Assembly (NCBI RefSeq): GCF_016860525.1
Contig: NZ_BNEA01000001.1
Coordinates: 1,691,501-1,755,500 of the forward strand
Source: Streptomyces rubradiris
GTDB lineage: Bacteria > Actinomycetota > Actinomycetes > Streptomycetales > Streptomycetaceae
Length of the DNA stretch: 64,000 bases
Direction of reading: 5' to 3'
Shown here: positions 35,589 to 45,291 of the stretch, piece by piece
Numbering within the stretch: position 1 is the first letter of the stretch
Layout of the letters: each line of letters begins with the position of its first letter
The notes under the pieces: generated by a model
What the model saw: the letters and a program-made list of their open reading frames with translations, nothing else
Database searches by the model: none
What the model was told of the DNA's origin: nothing
Position numbers and translations under genes: made by a program

Positions 35589-38500
35589 ATGACAGCGCCG
35601 ACGTACCGCCAGGTGCCCGCACAGGTCGACCTGCCCGCTCTTGAGCACGCCGTGCTCGACTTCTGGCGCGAGCAGAAGATCTTCGCCAAGAGCCTGGAGC
35701 GGTCCGAGGGCCGCCCGGAGTGGGTGTTCTTCGAGGGCCCGCCCACCGCCAACGGCATGCCCGGTGCCCATCACATCGAGGCGCGCGTCTTCAAGGACGT
35801 CTTCCCCCGCTTCCGCACCATGCGCGGCTACCACGTGGGCCGCAAGGCCGGCTGGGACTGCCACGGCCTGCCCGTCGAGCTGGCCGTCGAGAAGGAGCTG
35901 GGCTTCTCCGGCAAGCAGGACATCGAGGCGTACGGCATCGCCGAGTTCAACGCCAAGTGCCGCGAGTCCGTGACCCGGCACACCGACGCGTTCGCCGAGC
36001 TGACCACCCGCATGGGCTACTGGGTCGACCTGGACGACGCCTACCGCACGATGGACCCCGAGTACGTGGAGTCCGTGTGGTGGTCGCTGAAGCGGATCTT
36101 CGGCAAGGGCCTGCTGGTCCAGGACCACCGCGTCGCCCCCTGGTGCCCGCGCTGCGGCACCGGCCTGTCCGACCACGAGCTGGCGCAGGGCTACGAGACG
36201 GTCGTCGACCCGTCCGTGTACGTCCGTTTCCCGCTCACCTCCGGTCCGCTCGCCGGCCAGGCCGCGCTCCTGGTGTGGACGACGACCCCCTGGACCCTGG
36301 TGTCCAACACGGCGGTCGCCGCGCACCCGGAGGTCACCTACGTCGTCGCGACCGACGGCGAGGAGAAGCTCGTCGTCGCCGAGCCGCTGCTCGCCAAGGC
36401 GCTCGGCGAGGGCTGGGAGAGCACGGGCCAGACCTTCACCGGCGCCGAGATGGAACGCTGGACGTACCAGCGTCCCTTCGAGCTGGTGGAGTTCCCGGAG
36501 CCGGCGCACTTCGTGGTGAACGCCGACTACGTCACCACCGAGGACGGCACGGGTCTGGTCCACCAGTCCCCGGCCTTCGGTGAGGACGACCTCAAGGTCT
36601 GCCGCTCCTACGGCCTGCCGGTCGTGAACCCGGTCCGCGCGGACGGCACCTTCGCCGAGGACGTCCCGCTGGTCGGCGGCGTCTTCTTCAAGAAGGCGGA
36701 CGAAAAGCTCACCGAGGACCTCGCCCAGCGCGGCCTCCTCTTCAAGCACCTGCCGTACGAACACAGCTACCCGCACTGCTGGCGCTGCCACACAGCGCTG
36801 CTCTACTACGCGCAGCCCTCCTGGTACATCCGCACGACGGCCATCAAGGACCGGCTCATCCAGGAGAACGAGAAGACCAACTGGTTCCCGGAGACGGTCA
36901 AGCACGGCCGGTACGGGGACTGGCTCAACAACAACATCGACTGGGCACTGTCCCGCAACCGCTACTGGGGCACCCCGCTGCCGATCTGGCGCTGCGCGGA
37001 GGACCACCTCACCTGCGTCGGCTCCCGCGCGGAGCTGACCGAGCTGACCGGCACCGACCAGTCGGGCCTGGACCCGCACCGCCCGTACATCGACGAGATC
37101 ACCTTCACCTGCCCGCACGAGGGCTGCTCCCTCGAAGCGGTGCGCGTGCCCGAGGTGATCGACGCCTGGTACGACTCGGGCTCGATGCCGTTCGCGCAGT
37201 GGGGCTACCCGTACAAGAACAAGGAGCTGTTCGAAAGCCGGTACCCGGCGCAGTTCATCTCCGAGGCCATCGACCAGACCCGCGGCTGGTTCTACACGAT
37301 GATGGCCGTCGGCACGCTCGTCTTCGACAAGTCGTCGTTCGAGAACGTGGTCTGCCTGGGTCACATCCTGGCCGAGGACGGCCGGAAGATGTCCAAGCAC
37401 CTGGGCAACATCCTCCAGCCGATCCCGCTGATGGAACAGCACGGCGCGGACGCGGTGCGCTGGTTCATGGCGGCCGGCGGCTCCCCGTGGGCCGCGCGCC
37501 GGGTCGGCCACGGCACCATCCAGGAGGTCGTCCGCAAGACGCTGCTGACCTACTGGAACACGGTCGCCTTCCAGGCGCTGTACGCGCGCACGTCGGAATG
37601 GGCGCCGTCCGCGGCGGACCCGGCGCCGGCCGACCGCCCGGTGCTGGACCGCTGGCTGCTGTCCGAACTGCACGCGCTGACCGACCAGGTGACCCAGGCG
37701 CTGGAGGGCTACGACACCCAGCGCGCCGGCAAGCTGCTGTCCGCGTTCGTCGACGACCTGTCCAACTGGTACGTCCGGCGTTCCCGCCGCCGCTTCTGGC
37801 AGGGCGACAAGGCCGCGCTGCGCACGCTGCACGAGGTACTGGAGACGGTCACCAAGCTGATGGCGCCGATCACCCCGTTCATCACCGAGCGGGTGTGGCA
37901 GGACCTGGTCGTCCCGGTCACCCCGGGCGCGCCGGAGTCCGTGCACCTGGCCGCCTGGCCGGAGGCCGACCTGTCGGCGATCGACCCGGAGCTGTCCCAG
38001 CAGATGGCGCTGGTGCGCCGGCTGGTGGAGCTGGGCCGCGCCACCCGCGCGGAGTCGGGCGTCAAGACCCGTCAGCCGCTGTCCCGCGCGCTGATCGCGG
38101 CCACCGGGTTCGAGTCCCTGGACCCGGAGCTGCACGCGCAGATCACCGAGGAACTGAACGTCTCCTCCCTGGCGTCCCTGTCCGAGGTCGGCGGCAGCCT
38201 GGTCGACACGACCGCCAAGGCCAACTTCCGGGCGCTGGGCAAGCGGTTCGGCAAGCGGGTGCAGGACGTGGCGAAGGCCATCGCGGGCGCCGACGCCGCC
38301 GCGCTGTCCCTCGCGCTGCGGCAGGGCACGGCGTCCGTGGAGGTCGACGGTGAGACCATCACCCTCGCCCCGGACGAGGTGATCGTCACGGAGACCCCGC
38401 GCGAGGGCTGGTCGGTGGCCTCCGACTCCGGTGCCACGGTGGCGCTGGACCTGGAGATCACCGAGGAGCTGCGGCAGGCGGGCCTGGCCCGGGACGCGAT

Positions 38501-38732
38501 CCGGCTGATCCAGGAGGCCCGCAAGAACAGCGGCCTGGACGTCGCCGACCGGATCGCGCTGCGCTGGACCTCCACGGACCCGGCGGTCGTCGCGGCCCTC
38601 TCCGAGCACGCCGGTCTGATCGCCGACGAGGTCCTCGCGACCGACTTCGCCCAGGGCGAGGCCGACGGCGGCTACGGCGAGCCGTTCACCGACGAGGGTC
38701 TGTCGCTGACGTTCCGCCTGCGCAAGGCGTAG
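35589..38732 (+). CDS. ileS: Isoleucyl-tRNA synthetase (type 2, swapped HIGH motif)
   Basis: A 1047-residue class I synthetase that charges tRNA-Ile. Domains in order are the catalytic fold with CP1 editing insertion (about residues 190-410), the KMSKH loop (residues 600-604) and the anticodon-binding C terminus. The HIGH signature is altered: residues 59-62 read GAHH (ANGMPGAHHIEA), i.e. GXHH rather than HXGH. That swap is known in hyper-mupirocin-resistant type 2 IleRS. The size and motif style mark the eukaryote-like IleRS2. Translation is controlled by the T-box leader immediately upstream. The ORF ends with a strong terminator. Confidence 0.97.
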   Translation: MTAPTYRQVPAQVDLPALEHAVLDFWREQKIFAKSLERSEGRPEWVFFEGPPTANGMPGAHHIEARVFKDVFPRFRTMRGYHVGRKAGWDCHGLPVELAVEKELGFSGKQDIEAYGIAEFNAKCRESVTRHTDAFAELTTRMGYWVDLDDAYRTMDPEYVESVWWSLKRIFGKGLLVQDHRVAPWCPRCGTGLSDHELAQGYETVVDPSVYVRFPLTSGPLAGQAALLVWTTTPWTLVSNTAVAAHPEVTYVVATDGEEKLVVAEPLLAKALGEGWESTGQTFTGAEMERWTYQRPFELVEFPEPAHFVVNADYVTTEDGTGLVHQSPAFGEDDLKVCRSYGLPVVNPVRADGTFAEDVPLVGGVFFKKADEKLTEDLAQRGLLFKHLPYEHSYPHCWRCHTALLYYAQPSWYIRTTAIKDRLIQENEKTNWFPETVKHGRYGDWLNNNIDWALSRNRYWGTPLPIWRCAEDHLTCVGSRAELTELTGTDQSGLDPHRPYIDEITFTCPHEGCSLEAVRVPEVIDAWYDSGSMPFAQWGYPYKNKELFESRYPAQFISEAIDQTRGWFYTMMAVGTLVFDKSSFENVVCLGHILAEDGRKMSKHLGNILQPIPLMEQHGADAVRWFMAAGGSPWAARRVGHGTIQEVVRKTLLTYWNTVAFQALYARTSEWAPSAADPAPADRPVLDRWLLSELHALTDQVTQALEGYDTQRAGKLLSAFVDDLSNWYVRRSRRRFWQGDKAALRTLHEVLETVTKLMAPITPFITERVWQDLVVPVTPGAPESVHLAAWPEADLSAIDPELSQQMALVRRLVELGRATRAESGVKTRQPLSRALIAATGFESLDPELHAQITEELNVSSLASLSEVGGSLVDTTAKANFRALGKRFGKRVQDVAKAIAGADAAALSLALRQGTASVEVDGETITLAPDEVIVTETPREGWSVASDSGATVALDLEITEELRQAGLARDAIRLIQEARKNSGLDVADRIALRWTSTDPAVVAALSEHAGLIADEVLATDFAQGEADGGYGEPFTDEGLSLTFRLRKA

Positions 38733-38744
38733 GCGCCGGACAGC

Positions 38745-38783
38745 CCGAAGGCCCGGTCCCCCCTGCGGGGGCCGGGCCTTCGG
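38745..38783 (+). terminator. Terminator after ileS
   Basis: A 17-bp stem with one G-U pair (CCGAAGGCCCGG... with ...CCGGGCCTTCGG) and a 5-base loop, starting 12 bases after the ileS stop. Confidence 0.85.
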
Positions 38784-38810
38784 TGTCACGCACGAGCGAC
38801 CGGGTGCGCC

Positions 38811-38884
38811 GGGGCGGGCCGGATTCGAACCGGCGTCCTCCTAGATGCCATCGAGGCGCGACGACCATCTGCGCTACGCACCCC
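38811..38884 (-). pseudogene. Degenerate tRNA-like element, possibly tRNA-Ala(GGC) remnant
   Basis: On the minus strand this 74-base segment has a perfect T arm (GCCGG-TTCGAAT-CCGGC) and a D-arm of the form TA-GCGC-AGATGGTCG. The anticodon loop ATGGCAT keeps U33, giving anticodon GGC (Ala). The anticodon stem has one C-U mismatch, and the acceptor stem pairs only at positions 1-6, with an extra base before position 8. No CCA is encoded. It is therefore probably a decayed tRNA or an att-site fragment rather than a working tRNA. Confidence 0.5.
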
Positions 38885-39124
38885 GGCGCACGGGCCAGAC
38901 TACCCGAAAACGATCACCGCGGCCTTCTCGGCCCGGGGAAGCCCGGCCGGTGCGGCCCGTGCGCCGCGAGCCGGTTGCCGGCTCCCGTCCGCCCGCGCAC
39001 CCCGAGCGACACCGCGCGCCGGAAGAGCTTCCACGCGCCCCGCGCACGGGATCACGGCCACGCGGAGAGAGCGCGGCCACGGCCGCGGCACCTCAATCGG
39101 CGCTGGGGCGGGTTCCGCGCAAAA
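38885..39124. other. Non-coding stretch between the tRNA-like element and the divIVA terminator
   Basis: No gene, promoter or further tRNA was recognised. The frames open here have no plausible starts with ribosome sites. Confidence 0.4.
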
Positions 39125-39161
39125 GGGCGCGGCCCCGGATCGTGAACCCGGGGCCGCGCCC
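39125..39161 (-). terminator. Intrinsic terminator of divIVA
   Basis: A 14-bp perfect stem (GGGCGCGGCCCCGG with CCGGGGCCGCGCCC), a 9-base loop, and TTTT on the minus strand, 47 bases after the divIVA stop. Confidence 0.85.
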
Positions 39162-39207
39162 TGAATGCCGCCGACGCTCAAGGCGTCCTACGCACCGTGC
39201 CCGGTGC

Positions 39208-40359
39208 TCAGTTGTCGTCCTCGTCGATCAGGAACCCGCGCATCGGCGAGGGAGCCTGGCCCATCGGGGACGGACCCTGCGGACGGACCGGGGCCATGGG
39301 CTGCGTCATGGCCGGGGTCATCTGCTGCTGGCCGCCGTAGGACGGACCGGACGGGGCCTGCGAACCGCCCATCGACTGGTTGCCGCCGTAGGACGGGGCA
39401 CCGGCGCCGGCCGGGGCCATGGAGGGCGTCGGGGACGGCGGCAGCGAGGCGGCGGCCGGGGTGCGCGGCGGGGCCAGCGAGTCGTCGGCCTGGGTCTCCA
39501 GCTGACGCAGCTGCGACTCCAGGTACGACTTCAGCCGCGTGCGGTACTCGCGCTCGAAGCCGCGCAGGTCCTCGACCTTGCGCTCCAGCGTGGCGCGCGC
39601 GGACTCCAGGGAGCCCATGGCGACACGGTGCTTCTCCTGCGCGTCCCGCTCCAGGGCGTCGGCCTTGGCACGGGCGTCACGCTCCAGACCCTCGGCGCGG
39701 CTGCGGGCCTCGCCGACGATCTTGTTGGCCTCGGAGCGGGCCTCGGCGATCGCCTGGTCGGCGGTCTGCTGGGCCAGCGAGAGGACACGGGCGGCGCTGT
39801 CGCCACCGGGGCCCTGACCGGGGCCGCCCATCGGACCGCCCATGGGGCCACCCATGGGACCGCCCATCGGGCCGCCCATCTGCTGCTGCATGGGCGGCTG
39901 ACCGCCCATCGGGCCCTGACCCATCGGACCCTGGCCCATGGGGCCGGGACCCTGCGGGCCGCCCTGACCGCCGGGGCCGGCGGGCAGCTGCGGGGCACCG
40001 CTCGGCAGCTGGGGCGGACCACCCATGGGGCCGCCCATCTGCTGCTGCGGCGGGCCCGATATCCCGGCGGGCACCGGCTGGCCGGGACCTCGCATGCCCT
40101 GCTGCTGGGGGTGCTGCTGCTGCGGATGTTGCTGCTGCTGGTCCTGCTCCGGAGGCTTGCGCGCGTTCTGCTGGTTCTGCGCGGCGGCTCGCGTCGCGGC
40201 GGCCAGCTTGGCGCGCAGGTCCTCGTTCTCCCGGAGCAGACGGGTCAGTTCGGCTTCGACCTCGTCGAGGAAGGCATCGACCTCGTCCTCGTCATAGCCT
40301 TCTCGGAGGCGGACGGTCGTGAACTGCTTGTTCCGCACGTCCTCGGGGGTCAACGGCAT
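39208..40359 (-). CDS. divIVA: DivIVA polar growth protein
   Basis: The tip-organising coiled-coil protein that directs apical growth in Streptomyces, essential there. The 383-residue protein has an N-terminal membrane-curvature-binding segment ([20 protein letters not shown], then [15 protein letters not shown]). A low-complexity Gln/Gly/Pro/Met linker of about 125 residues follows (including five MGGP units), then a long second coiled coil (about 190-295), and a Pro/Gln/Met-rich tail ending DEDDN. It is cotranscribed with yggT and sepF upstream, and a strong terminator ends the operon. Confidence 0.96.
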   Translation of the reverse strand: MPLTPEDVRNKQFTTVRLREGYDEDEVDAFLDEVEAELTRLLRENEDLRAKLAAATRAAAQNQQNARKPPEQDQQQQHPQQQHPQQQGMRGPGQPVPAGISGPPQQQMGGPMGGPPQLPSGAPQLPAGPGGQGGPQGPGPMGQGPMGQGPMGGQPPMQQQMGGPMGGPMGGPMGGPMGGPGQGPGGDSAARVLSLAQQTADQAIAEARSEANKIVGEARSRAEGLERDARAKADALERDAQEKHRVAMGSLESARATLERKVEDLRGFEREYRTRLKSYLESQLRQLETQADDSLAPPRTPAAASLPPSPTPSMAPAGAGAPSYGGNQSMGGSQAPSGPSYGGQQQMTPAMTQPMAPVRPQGPSPMGQAPSPMRGFLIDEDDN

Positions 40360-40411
40360 CTCTTCACCTCAACGTTGTCATCGGCAGTCGGCAAGACCGG
40401 ATCGTCCACCC

Positions 40412-40702
40412 TCATCTCACGAAACCCTGCACGATGGAGATGAGAATGTAGACGATGATCATCAGTACGAAGAAGGACAGGTCGAGCGCCACGCCCCCGA
40501 GACGCAGCGGCGGGATGAACCGCCGCAGAAGCTTCAGCGGTGGATCGGTGACAGTGTAGGTGGCCTCCAGAACGACCACCATCGCCTTGCCGGGTTGCCA
40601 CGAGCGGGCGAACTGGAAGACGTAGTCCATGACCAGCCGGAAGATGAGGATGACGAGGAACACCATCAGCGCGATGTAGATCACCTGCGCGAACACGCTC
40701 AT
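40412..40702 (-). CDS. YggT-family membrane protein
   Basis: A 96-residue protein with two hydrophobic segments (IYIALMVFLVILIFRLVMDY and FFVLMIIVYILISIVQGF). A short conserved loop contains TDPPLKLLRRFIPP, the family signature. It sits between sepF and divIVA, the conserved position of YggT in Gram-positive bacteria, and probably helps assemble division or osmotic-stress complexes. Function is not firmly known. Confidence 0.92.
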   Translation of the reverse strand: MSVFAQVIYIALMVFLVILIFRLVMDYVFQFARSWQPGKAMVVVLEATYTVTDPPLKLLRRFIPPLRLGGVALDLSFFVLMIIVYILISIVQGFVR

Positions 40703-40761
40703 GGCCTGTGGTTCCCTCTCCCCTGTCCATGCTTTTCCGTGCTTCGGTCCTGCGTTGCGTC

Positions 40762-41403
40762 TCAGCTCTGGTTGAAGAACCCGCCCTCTGCGATGCGGGC
40801 CTTGTCCTCCGCCGTGACATCGACGTTAGCAGGAGACAACAGGAACACCTTCTGCGTCACCCGTTCGATGCTGCCGTGAAGACCAAACACCAAACCGGCC
40901 GCGAAGTCGACAAGTCGCTTCGCGTCTGTGTCATCCATCTCAGTCAGATTCATGATCACCGGGGTGCCCTCACGGAAGTGTTCCCCGATGGTACGGGCCT
41001 CGTTGTAGGTCCGCGGGTGAAGCGTGGTGATTCGGTAAGGCTCTCGTTCCGACACAACCTTGGGCATGATCACCGGCGCGTTCTTCTCCAGGGACTGACG
41101 TTCTTGTGTGATGGATGCCACGGGCGCGATGCGCGCCGGACGTCCGGATTCCGCGGCGAGCGAAGTCGAACGGGAAACCGGTTCGCGAGGCGCGGGCGGC
41201 TGCACGATCCGCACCTCTTCGTCCCTTTGGGGAGAATGCGCACCATGCGGCTGATGTGACGGTTCGTGCCGCCGGTGGTCCCGCTCGGGCTCCGGGTCCA
41301 GCTCCGGCTCGAAGTCGTCGTCGGGGTCGAATCCACGGCCGTCGTACCCATCGTCCTCCACGAGGCCGAGGTAGACCGCCATCTTGCGCATCGCGCCGGC
41401 CAT
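40762..41403 (-). CDS. sepF: Cell division protein SepF
   Basis: Anchors FtsZ to the membrane and aligns filaments. The 213-residue protein starts [20 protein letters not shown] (amphipathic membrane-binding helix), has an acidic/His-rich linker to about residue 110, then the SepF core beta/alpha domain ([20 protein letters not shown] ... [20 protein letters not shown] ... [18 protein letters not shown]). The ATG at 41403 follows GGAGG. It lies between yggS and yggT, as in other actinobacteria. Confidence 0.95.
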   Translation of the reverse strand: MAGAMRKMAVYLGLVEDDGYDGRGFDPDDDFEPELDPEPERDHRRHEPSHQPHGAHSPQRDEEVRIVQPPAPREPVSRSTSLAAESGRPARIAPVASITQERQSLEKNAPVIMPKVVSEREPYRITTLHPRTYNEARTIGEHFREGTPVIMNLTEMDDTDAKRLVDFAAGLVFGLHGSIERVTQKVFLLSPANVDVTAEDKARIAEGGFFNQS

Positions 41404-41531
41404 GCTCTGAGTCCTCCGCTCTGTGGTGGATCGGCTGACGACTGCCAAGTGCCCGCGATCCACGTGGTCGTTGTGCCCAACTTCACGGGCATTGACCATA
41501 TTTTCTGCTGTGGTCCGACTTCTTGGCGACG

Positions 41532-42251
41532 TTACCCGAGCCTGGGTCGGACTCCGAGTACCGCGGTGCCAATGCGCACATGTGTCGCCCCGGCGGCCAC
41601 GGCCTGTTCGAGGTCCGCGCTCATCCCTGCCGACACCATGGTCGCAGCCGGATGAGCCCGGCGCAGGTCGGTCGACAAATCCATGAGCCGCTCGAACGCC
41701 GCCTGTTCGCGTCCCGCGTACTCCCCGGTGAGCGGGGCGACGGTCATCAGTCCGTCGAGCCGCAGCCCGGGCGCGCCGGCGACGAGGTCGGCCAACTCTT
41801 CGATTCCGCCGGGGGCCACGCCACCGCGCTCGCCCCGGCCGCTCGCCCCGGCGTCGAGCGCGACCTGGAGCAGACAGCCCACCTCGCGCTCCGCCCGCAC
41901 CGCCTCCTTCGACAGCGCGGTGACGAGCCGTGCGCGGTCGACCGACTGCACGACATCGGCATAACCGACCACGGAACGCACCTTGTTGGTCTGCAACTGA
42001 CCGACGAAGTGCCACTTCAGTGACAGATCCGCACAGGCGGCGGCCTTCGGGGCCGCCTCCTGGTCGCGGTTCTCGGCGACATGGCGCACACCGAGCTCCG
42101 ACAGCGTCCGCACATCGCTCGCCGGGTGGGTCTTGGTGACCACGATCAGGGTCACCTCCTCCCGCTTGCGCCCCGCCGCCGCACACGCGGCGGTGATGCG
42201 CTCCTCCACCTTCGCCAGATTCGCGGCGAGTTCGGTCTTACGGTCCGTCAT
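41532..42251 (-). CDS. YggS-family PLP homeostasis protein
   Basis: A 239-residue alanine-racemase-like barrel that binds PLP. Lys40 in [13 protein letters not shown] is the Schiff-base Lys. Other family signatures are [25 protein letters not shown] and [16 protein letters not shown]. It maintains the pools of pyridoxal phosphate and amino acids. Located between pgeF and sepF, as in many firmicutes and actinobacteria; 6 bases separate it from pgeF. Confidence 0.93.
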   Translation of the reverse strand: MTDRKTELAANLAKVEERITAACAAAGRKREEVTLIVVTKTHPASDVRTLSELGVRHVAENRDQEAAPKAAACADLSLKWHFVGQLQTNKVRSVVGYADVVQSVDRARLVTALSKEAVRAEREVGCLLQVALDAGASGRGERGGVAPGGIEELADLVAGAPGLRLDGLMTVAPLTGEYAGREQAAFERLMDLSTDLRRAHPAATMVSAGMSADLEQAVAAGATHVRIGTAVLGVRPRLG

Positions 42252-42257
42252 GCCCCA

Positions 42258-42986
42258 TCAGTCCAGCCAGACATAGCCGGCGAGCCGCCCGGTGGTGCGG
42301 TCGCGGCGGTACGAGAAGTGATCCTGTGACTCCAGCGTGCACACCGGCGTACGCGCCCGGTCGCACACCCCGAGCCGGTCGAGCTGCGCGTGCACCCCGG
42401 CGTTCACGTCCACCGCCGGCGTGCCCCAGCTCGTCTCGGCGTGCGCCGCCGGCTCGACGGCGGCCACCTCGGCGCGCATCGCCTCCGGCACCTCGTAGCA
42501 CCGGCCGCACACGGCCGGTCCGGTGCGGGCGATGATCCGGTCGGGCTCGGCGCCGAGCCGGACCATGGCCCGTACGGCGGCGGGGACGACGCCCTTGACC
42601 ATGCCGGGCCGGCCCGCGTGCGCCGCGGCGACGACCCCGGCGACGGGGTCGGCCAGCAGCACCGGCACGCAGTCGGCGGTCAGGACGGCCAGGGCCAGTC
42701 CGCGCCGCGGGGTGACGACCGCGTCGGCCTCCGGCACCGGGCCCTCGCCCCACGGCTCGTCCACCACGGCGACGTCGGCGCCGTGCACCTGGTTCATCCA
42801 CACCACCAGGTCCGGGTCCAGGCCGAGCGACTTCGCCGCCAGTTCGCGGTTGCCGCGCACCGCCTCGGGCGCGTCGCCGACCGCGCCGCCGAGGTTCAGC
42901 TCCTCATACGGAGCGGCGCTCACCCCGCCCCACCGGTCGGTGAAGGCGAAGTGCGCGCCGCTCACGCTCTCGCGCTGTCCTATCAC
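42258..42986 (-). CDS. pgeF: Peptidoglycan editing factor PgeF (YfiH/LACC1 family)
   Basis: A 242-residue multicopper-oxidase-like/laccase-domain protein. The conserved metal/catalytic residues are visible as [12 protein letters not shown] (His), [11 protein letters not shown] (Cys) and [13 protein letters not shown] (His). The usual AHAGWRG is AHAGRPG here. In E. coli PgeF helps keep peptidoglycan stem peptides correct, and related enzymes act on purine nucleosides. It starts with GTG, whose GTGA overlaps the ftsZ stop, so it is translated after ftsZ. Confidence 0.9.
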   Translation of the reverse strand: MIGQRESVSGAHFAFTDRWGGVSAAPYEELNLGGAVGDAPEAVRGNRELAAKSLGLDPDLVVWMNQVHGADVAVVDEPWGEGPVPEADAVVTPRRGLALAVLTADCVPVLLADPVAGVVAAAHAGRPGMVKGVVPAAVRAMVRLGAEPDRIIARTGPAVCGRCYEVPEAMRAEVAAVEPAAHAETSWGTPAVDVNAGVHAQLDRLGVCDRARTPVCTLESQDHFSYRRDRTTGRLAGYVWLD

Positions 42987-44194
42987 TTGAGGAAGTCCGG
43001 GACGTCCAGCTCCTCGGCCGCGCTGTCCGAGTAGGTCCGGGGCGCCGGGGGGACCGGCGGGGCGACCGGGATGTCCGGCACCGGCTCGGGCGCCGGCTCC
43101 GGCTCCTCCTTGGGCTTGACGCTGCCCAGCGAGCCGAAGGACGGGCGGCTGGGCTCGCTCGGCCGGGCCGCCGGGGCGGGCTCCTCGCGGCGGGCGGGGG
43201 CCGAACCGGAGGCGGAGCCGAGGACGTTGTCCCGGCGGGCCGGCGGCTGGCCGCCGTCGAAGCCGGCCGCGATCACGGTGACCCGCACCTCGTCGCCGAG
43301 GGCGTCGTCGATGACCGCGCCGAAGATGATGTTGGCCTCGGGGTGGGCGGCCTCGCTGACCAGCTGGGCCGCCTCGTTGATCTCGAACAGACCGAGGTCG
43401 GAGCCGCCGGAGATGGACAGCAGGACGCCCCGGGCGCCGTCGATGGACGCCTCCAGCAGCGGCGAGGAGATCGCCATCTCGGCCGCGGCCACCGCGCGGT
43501 CGTCGCCGCGGGCCGAGCCGATGCCCATGAGGGCCGAACCGGCCTCGGACATGACCGACTTCACGTCGGCGAAGTCCAGGTTGATCAGGCCGGGGGTGGT
43601 GATGAGGTCGGTGATGCCCTGCACACCGGAGAGCAGGACCTGGTCCGCGGACTTGAAGGCGTCCAGGACCGAGACCTGGCGGTCCGAGATGGACAGCAGC
43701 CGGTCGTTGGGGATGACGATGAGGGTGTCGACCTCTTCGCGCAGTTCGGCGATGCCGTCCTCGGCCTGGTTCGCGCGGCGCCGTCCCTCGAAGGTGAACG
43801 GGCGCGTGACCACGCCGATGGTCAGGGCGCCGAGCGAGCGCGCGATGTTGGCCACGACGGGCGCCCCGCCGGTGCCGGTGCCGCCGCCTTCACCGGCCGT
43901 CACGAAGACCATGTCGGCCCCCTTGAGGACCTCCTCGATCTCCTCGCGGTGGTCCTCGGCGGCCTTGCGGCCGACGGCCGGGTTGGCTCCGGCGCCGAGT
44001 CCGCGGGTGAGTTCGCGGCCGACGTCGAGCTTGACGTCGGCGTCGCTCATCAACAGCGCCTGTGCGTCGGTGTTGATGGCGATGAACTCGACGCCCTTGA
44101 GACCGACCTCGATCATCCGGTTGATGGCATTGACACCACCGCCGCCGACACCGATGACCTTGATGACTGCGAGGTAGTTCTGCGGTGCTGCCAC
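42983..44194 (-). CDS. ftsZ: Cell division protein FtsZ
   Basis: Tubulin-like GTPase that forms the Z-ring ladders of sporulation septa. The 403-residue protein has the tubulin signature GGGTGTG (residues 103-109), the T7 loop NLDFAD (205-210), a Pro/Glu-rich linker of about 60 residues and the C-terminal docking peptide ELDVPDFLK. It starts with a GTG at 44194 ([20 protein letters not shown]). The 275-base region upstream carries regulatory sequence, as expected for the developmentally controlled ftsZ of Streptomyces. Confidence 0.98.
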   Translation of the reverse strand: MAAPQNYLAVIKVIGVGGGGVNAINRMIEVGLKGVEFIAINTDAQALLMSDADVKLDVGRELTRGLGAGANPAVGRKAAEDHREEIEEVLKGADMVFVTAGEGGGTGTGGAPVVANIARSLGALTIGVVTRPFTFEGRRRANQAEDGIAELREEVDTLIVIPNDRLLSISDRQVSVLDAFKSADQVLLSGVQGITDLITTPGLINLDFADVKSVMSEAGSALMGIGSARGDDRAVAAAEMAISSPLLEASIDGARGVLLSISGGSDLGLFEINEAAQLVSEAAHPEANIIFGAVIDDALGDEVRVTVIAAGFDGGQPPARRDNVLGSASGSAPARREEPAPAARPSEPSRPSFGSLGSVKPKEEPEPAPEPVPDIPVAPPVPPAPRTYSDSAAEELDVPDFLK

Positions 44195-44292
44195 GTCGAA
44201 GGCCTCTCGCCTCGAATTACGTTGTCGCCGCCGTGCGGTGCCCCGCGCCGGGACGACGGATGCCGAATGGGACGGTCCGTAGCGCCGACCCG

Positions 44293-44357
44293 AACCCTAA
44301 CCCTGAAGTTTAGGGTTACCAGTGTGTCTGTTCCCTGGAGTCTTCCGAACAGGACAC
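44293..44357 (-). promoter_or_regulatory. ftsZ upstream regulatory region (two inverted repeats, GACAC motifs)
   Basis: Seen: an 8-bp dyad AACCCTAA/TTAGGGTT (44293-44300 and 44310-44317), which on the minus strand also gives a TAGGGT -10-like hexamer (44299-44294). Upstream of it is GTGTCTGTTC (44324-44333) paired with GAACAGGACAC (44347-44357), an imperfect dyad with GACAC at both ends. GACAC is the WhiA core motif, and ftsZ is an established WhiA target in Streptomyces. The exact site use is inference. Confidence 0.5.
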
Positions 44358-44473
44358 TAAGTCGACAAGTGGCGCCCGTTCAACGAACACGCCGAACCTC
44401 CCGTTTTTCTTTTCACCCTATGTGATCAGCCGTAGCCGTGCCCAACCAGGGGGCTGGCCTGCGCTGATGTGCG

Positions 44474-45265
44474 TCAACTCACCGATGACGCAGGGGCGGT
44501 GGGAACGGTGACGTCGAAGTGCCGTGCGCCGGGGGATGCTTTCATGAGAGCCGTGAGGGCCCGTGCCTTGGCGCGGCCCTGCTCGTCGCTGCCCCACGCC
44601 ACCGTGCGGCCGTCGCCCAACTCGACCGAGATGGCGTCATAGGAGCGCACCCGGACGGTCCGCGCGCCGCGCGCCACGGGGGCGGGCAGGTCGCCGGCGA
44701 CCCGGACGGCCGCGCGCACCAGCCGGCCGGCACCGAAGCGCCGCAGGCTCGCGGCTCCGGGCCCCTTGCGGGAGGCGGACAATTCCAGGCTCGGAACGCC
44801 TTTCGGCGCCTGCGAAACCGTGGCGAAACGGACACCTTCGTCATCGACTTCGACGAAGTCGCCGCCTTTTCGGATCAGCAGAACCGGAGTGCGTTCGCTC
44901 ACGTTCAGGGCGATTCCCCGGGGCCAGGAACGCACCACGTCCACGGTGTCGATTCGGGGCAATTTCCGGCGAATCCGGGCCTCGATGGCGTCCGTGTCGA
45001 CGGACGCCATCGGCGCCCCGACGGGCACGTCCGCCGCCTCGCGGACCTCCGCGGTGGTCAGCACGAGCGTGCCCGACACCGAGACGTGCCGCACCCGCAG
45101 CCACTGCGAGCCGTACAACACCCAGGCGCCACCGGCCCCGAGCAGGACGACGGCCACGGCCAGGATGACGATCGTACGAAGACGCCGTCCGGCGCCGCGG
45201 GCGAGCGGCGGACCGGACGACCCCTGCTGGCGTTCCCCGCGCTCGGCGGTTGTCGGTCCGGCCAC
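44474..45265 (-). CDS. ftsQ: Cell division protein FtsQ
   Basis: A bitopic divisome protein linking FtsW/FtsI assembly. The 263-residue protein has a cytosolic N terminus, one transmembrane segment (RLRTIVILAVAVVLLGAGGA), a POTRA domain (VRHVSVSGTLVLTTAEVREA onward), and the extracytoplasmic beta domain ending near the C terminus. The GTG at 45265 (MAGPTTAERG) lies 8 bases after AAAGGG; another GTG two codons earlier (45271) is possible. It ends 280 bases upstream of ftsZ, separated by the regulatory region. Confidence 0.92.
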   Translation of the reverse strand: MAGPTTAERGERQQGSSGPPLARGAGRRLRTIVILAVAVVLLGAGGAWVLYGSQWLRVRHVSVSGTLVLTTAEVREAADVPVGAPMASVDTDAIEARIRRKLPRIDTVDVVRSWPRGIALNVSERTPVLLIRKGGDFVEVDDEGVRFATVSQAPKGVPSLELSASRKGPGAASLRRFGAGRLVRAAVRVAGDLPAPVARGARTVRVRSYDAISVELGDGRTVAWGSDEQGRAKARALTALMKASPGARHFDVTVPTAPASSVS

Positions 45266-45291
45266 CGTCACTGCCCTTTCGTCATACGGTC

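Noticed and set aside
33132..38789. A very long minus-strand open frame (1885 codons) across ileS and the DksA-like gene
   Set aside because: It is a GC-bias shadow: it runs antisense to well-supported genes, has Arg/Ala-rich composition and no family motifs.
44293..44317. AACCCTAACCCT as a telomere-like repeat
   Set aside because: Only two partial units inside an internal chromosomal locus; the dyad explains them better.
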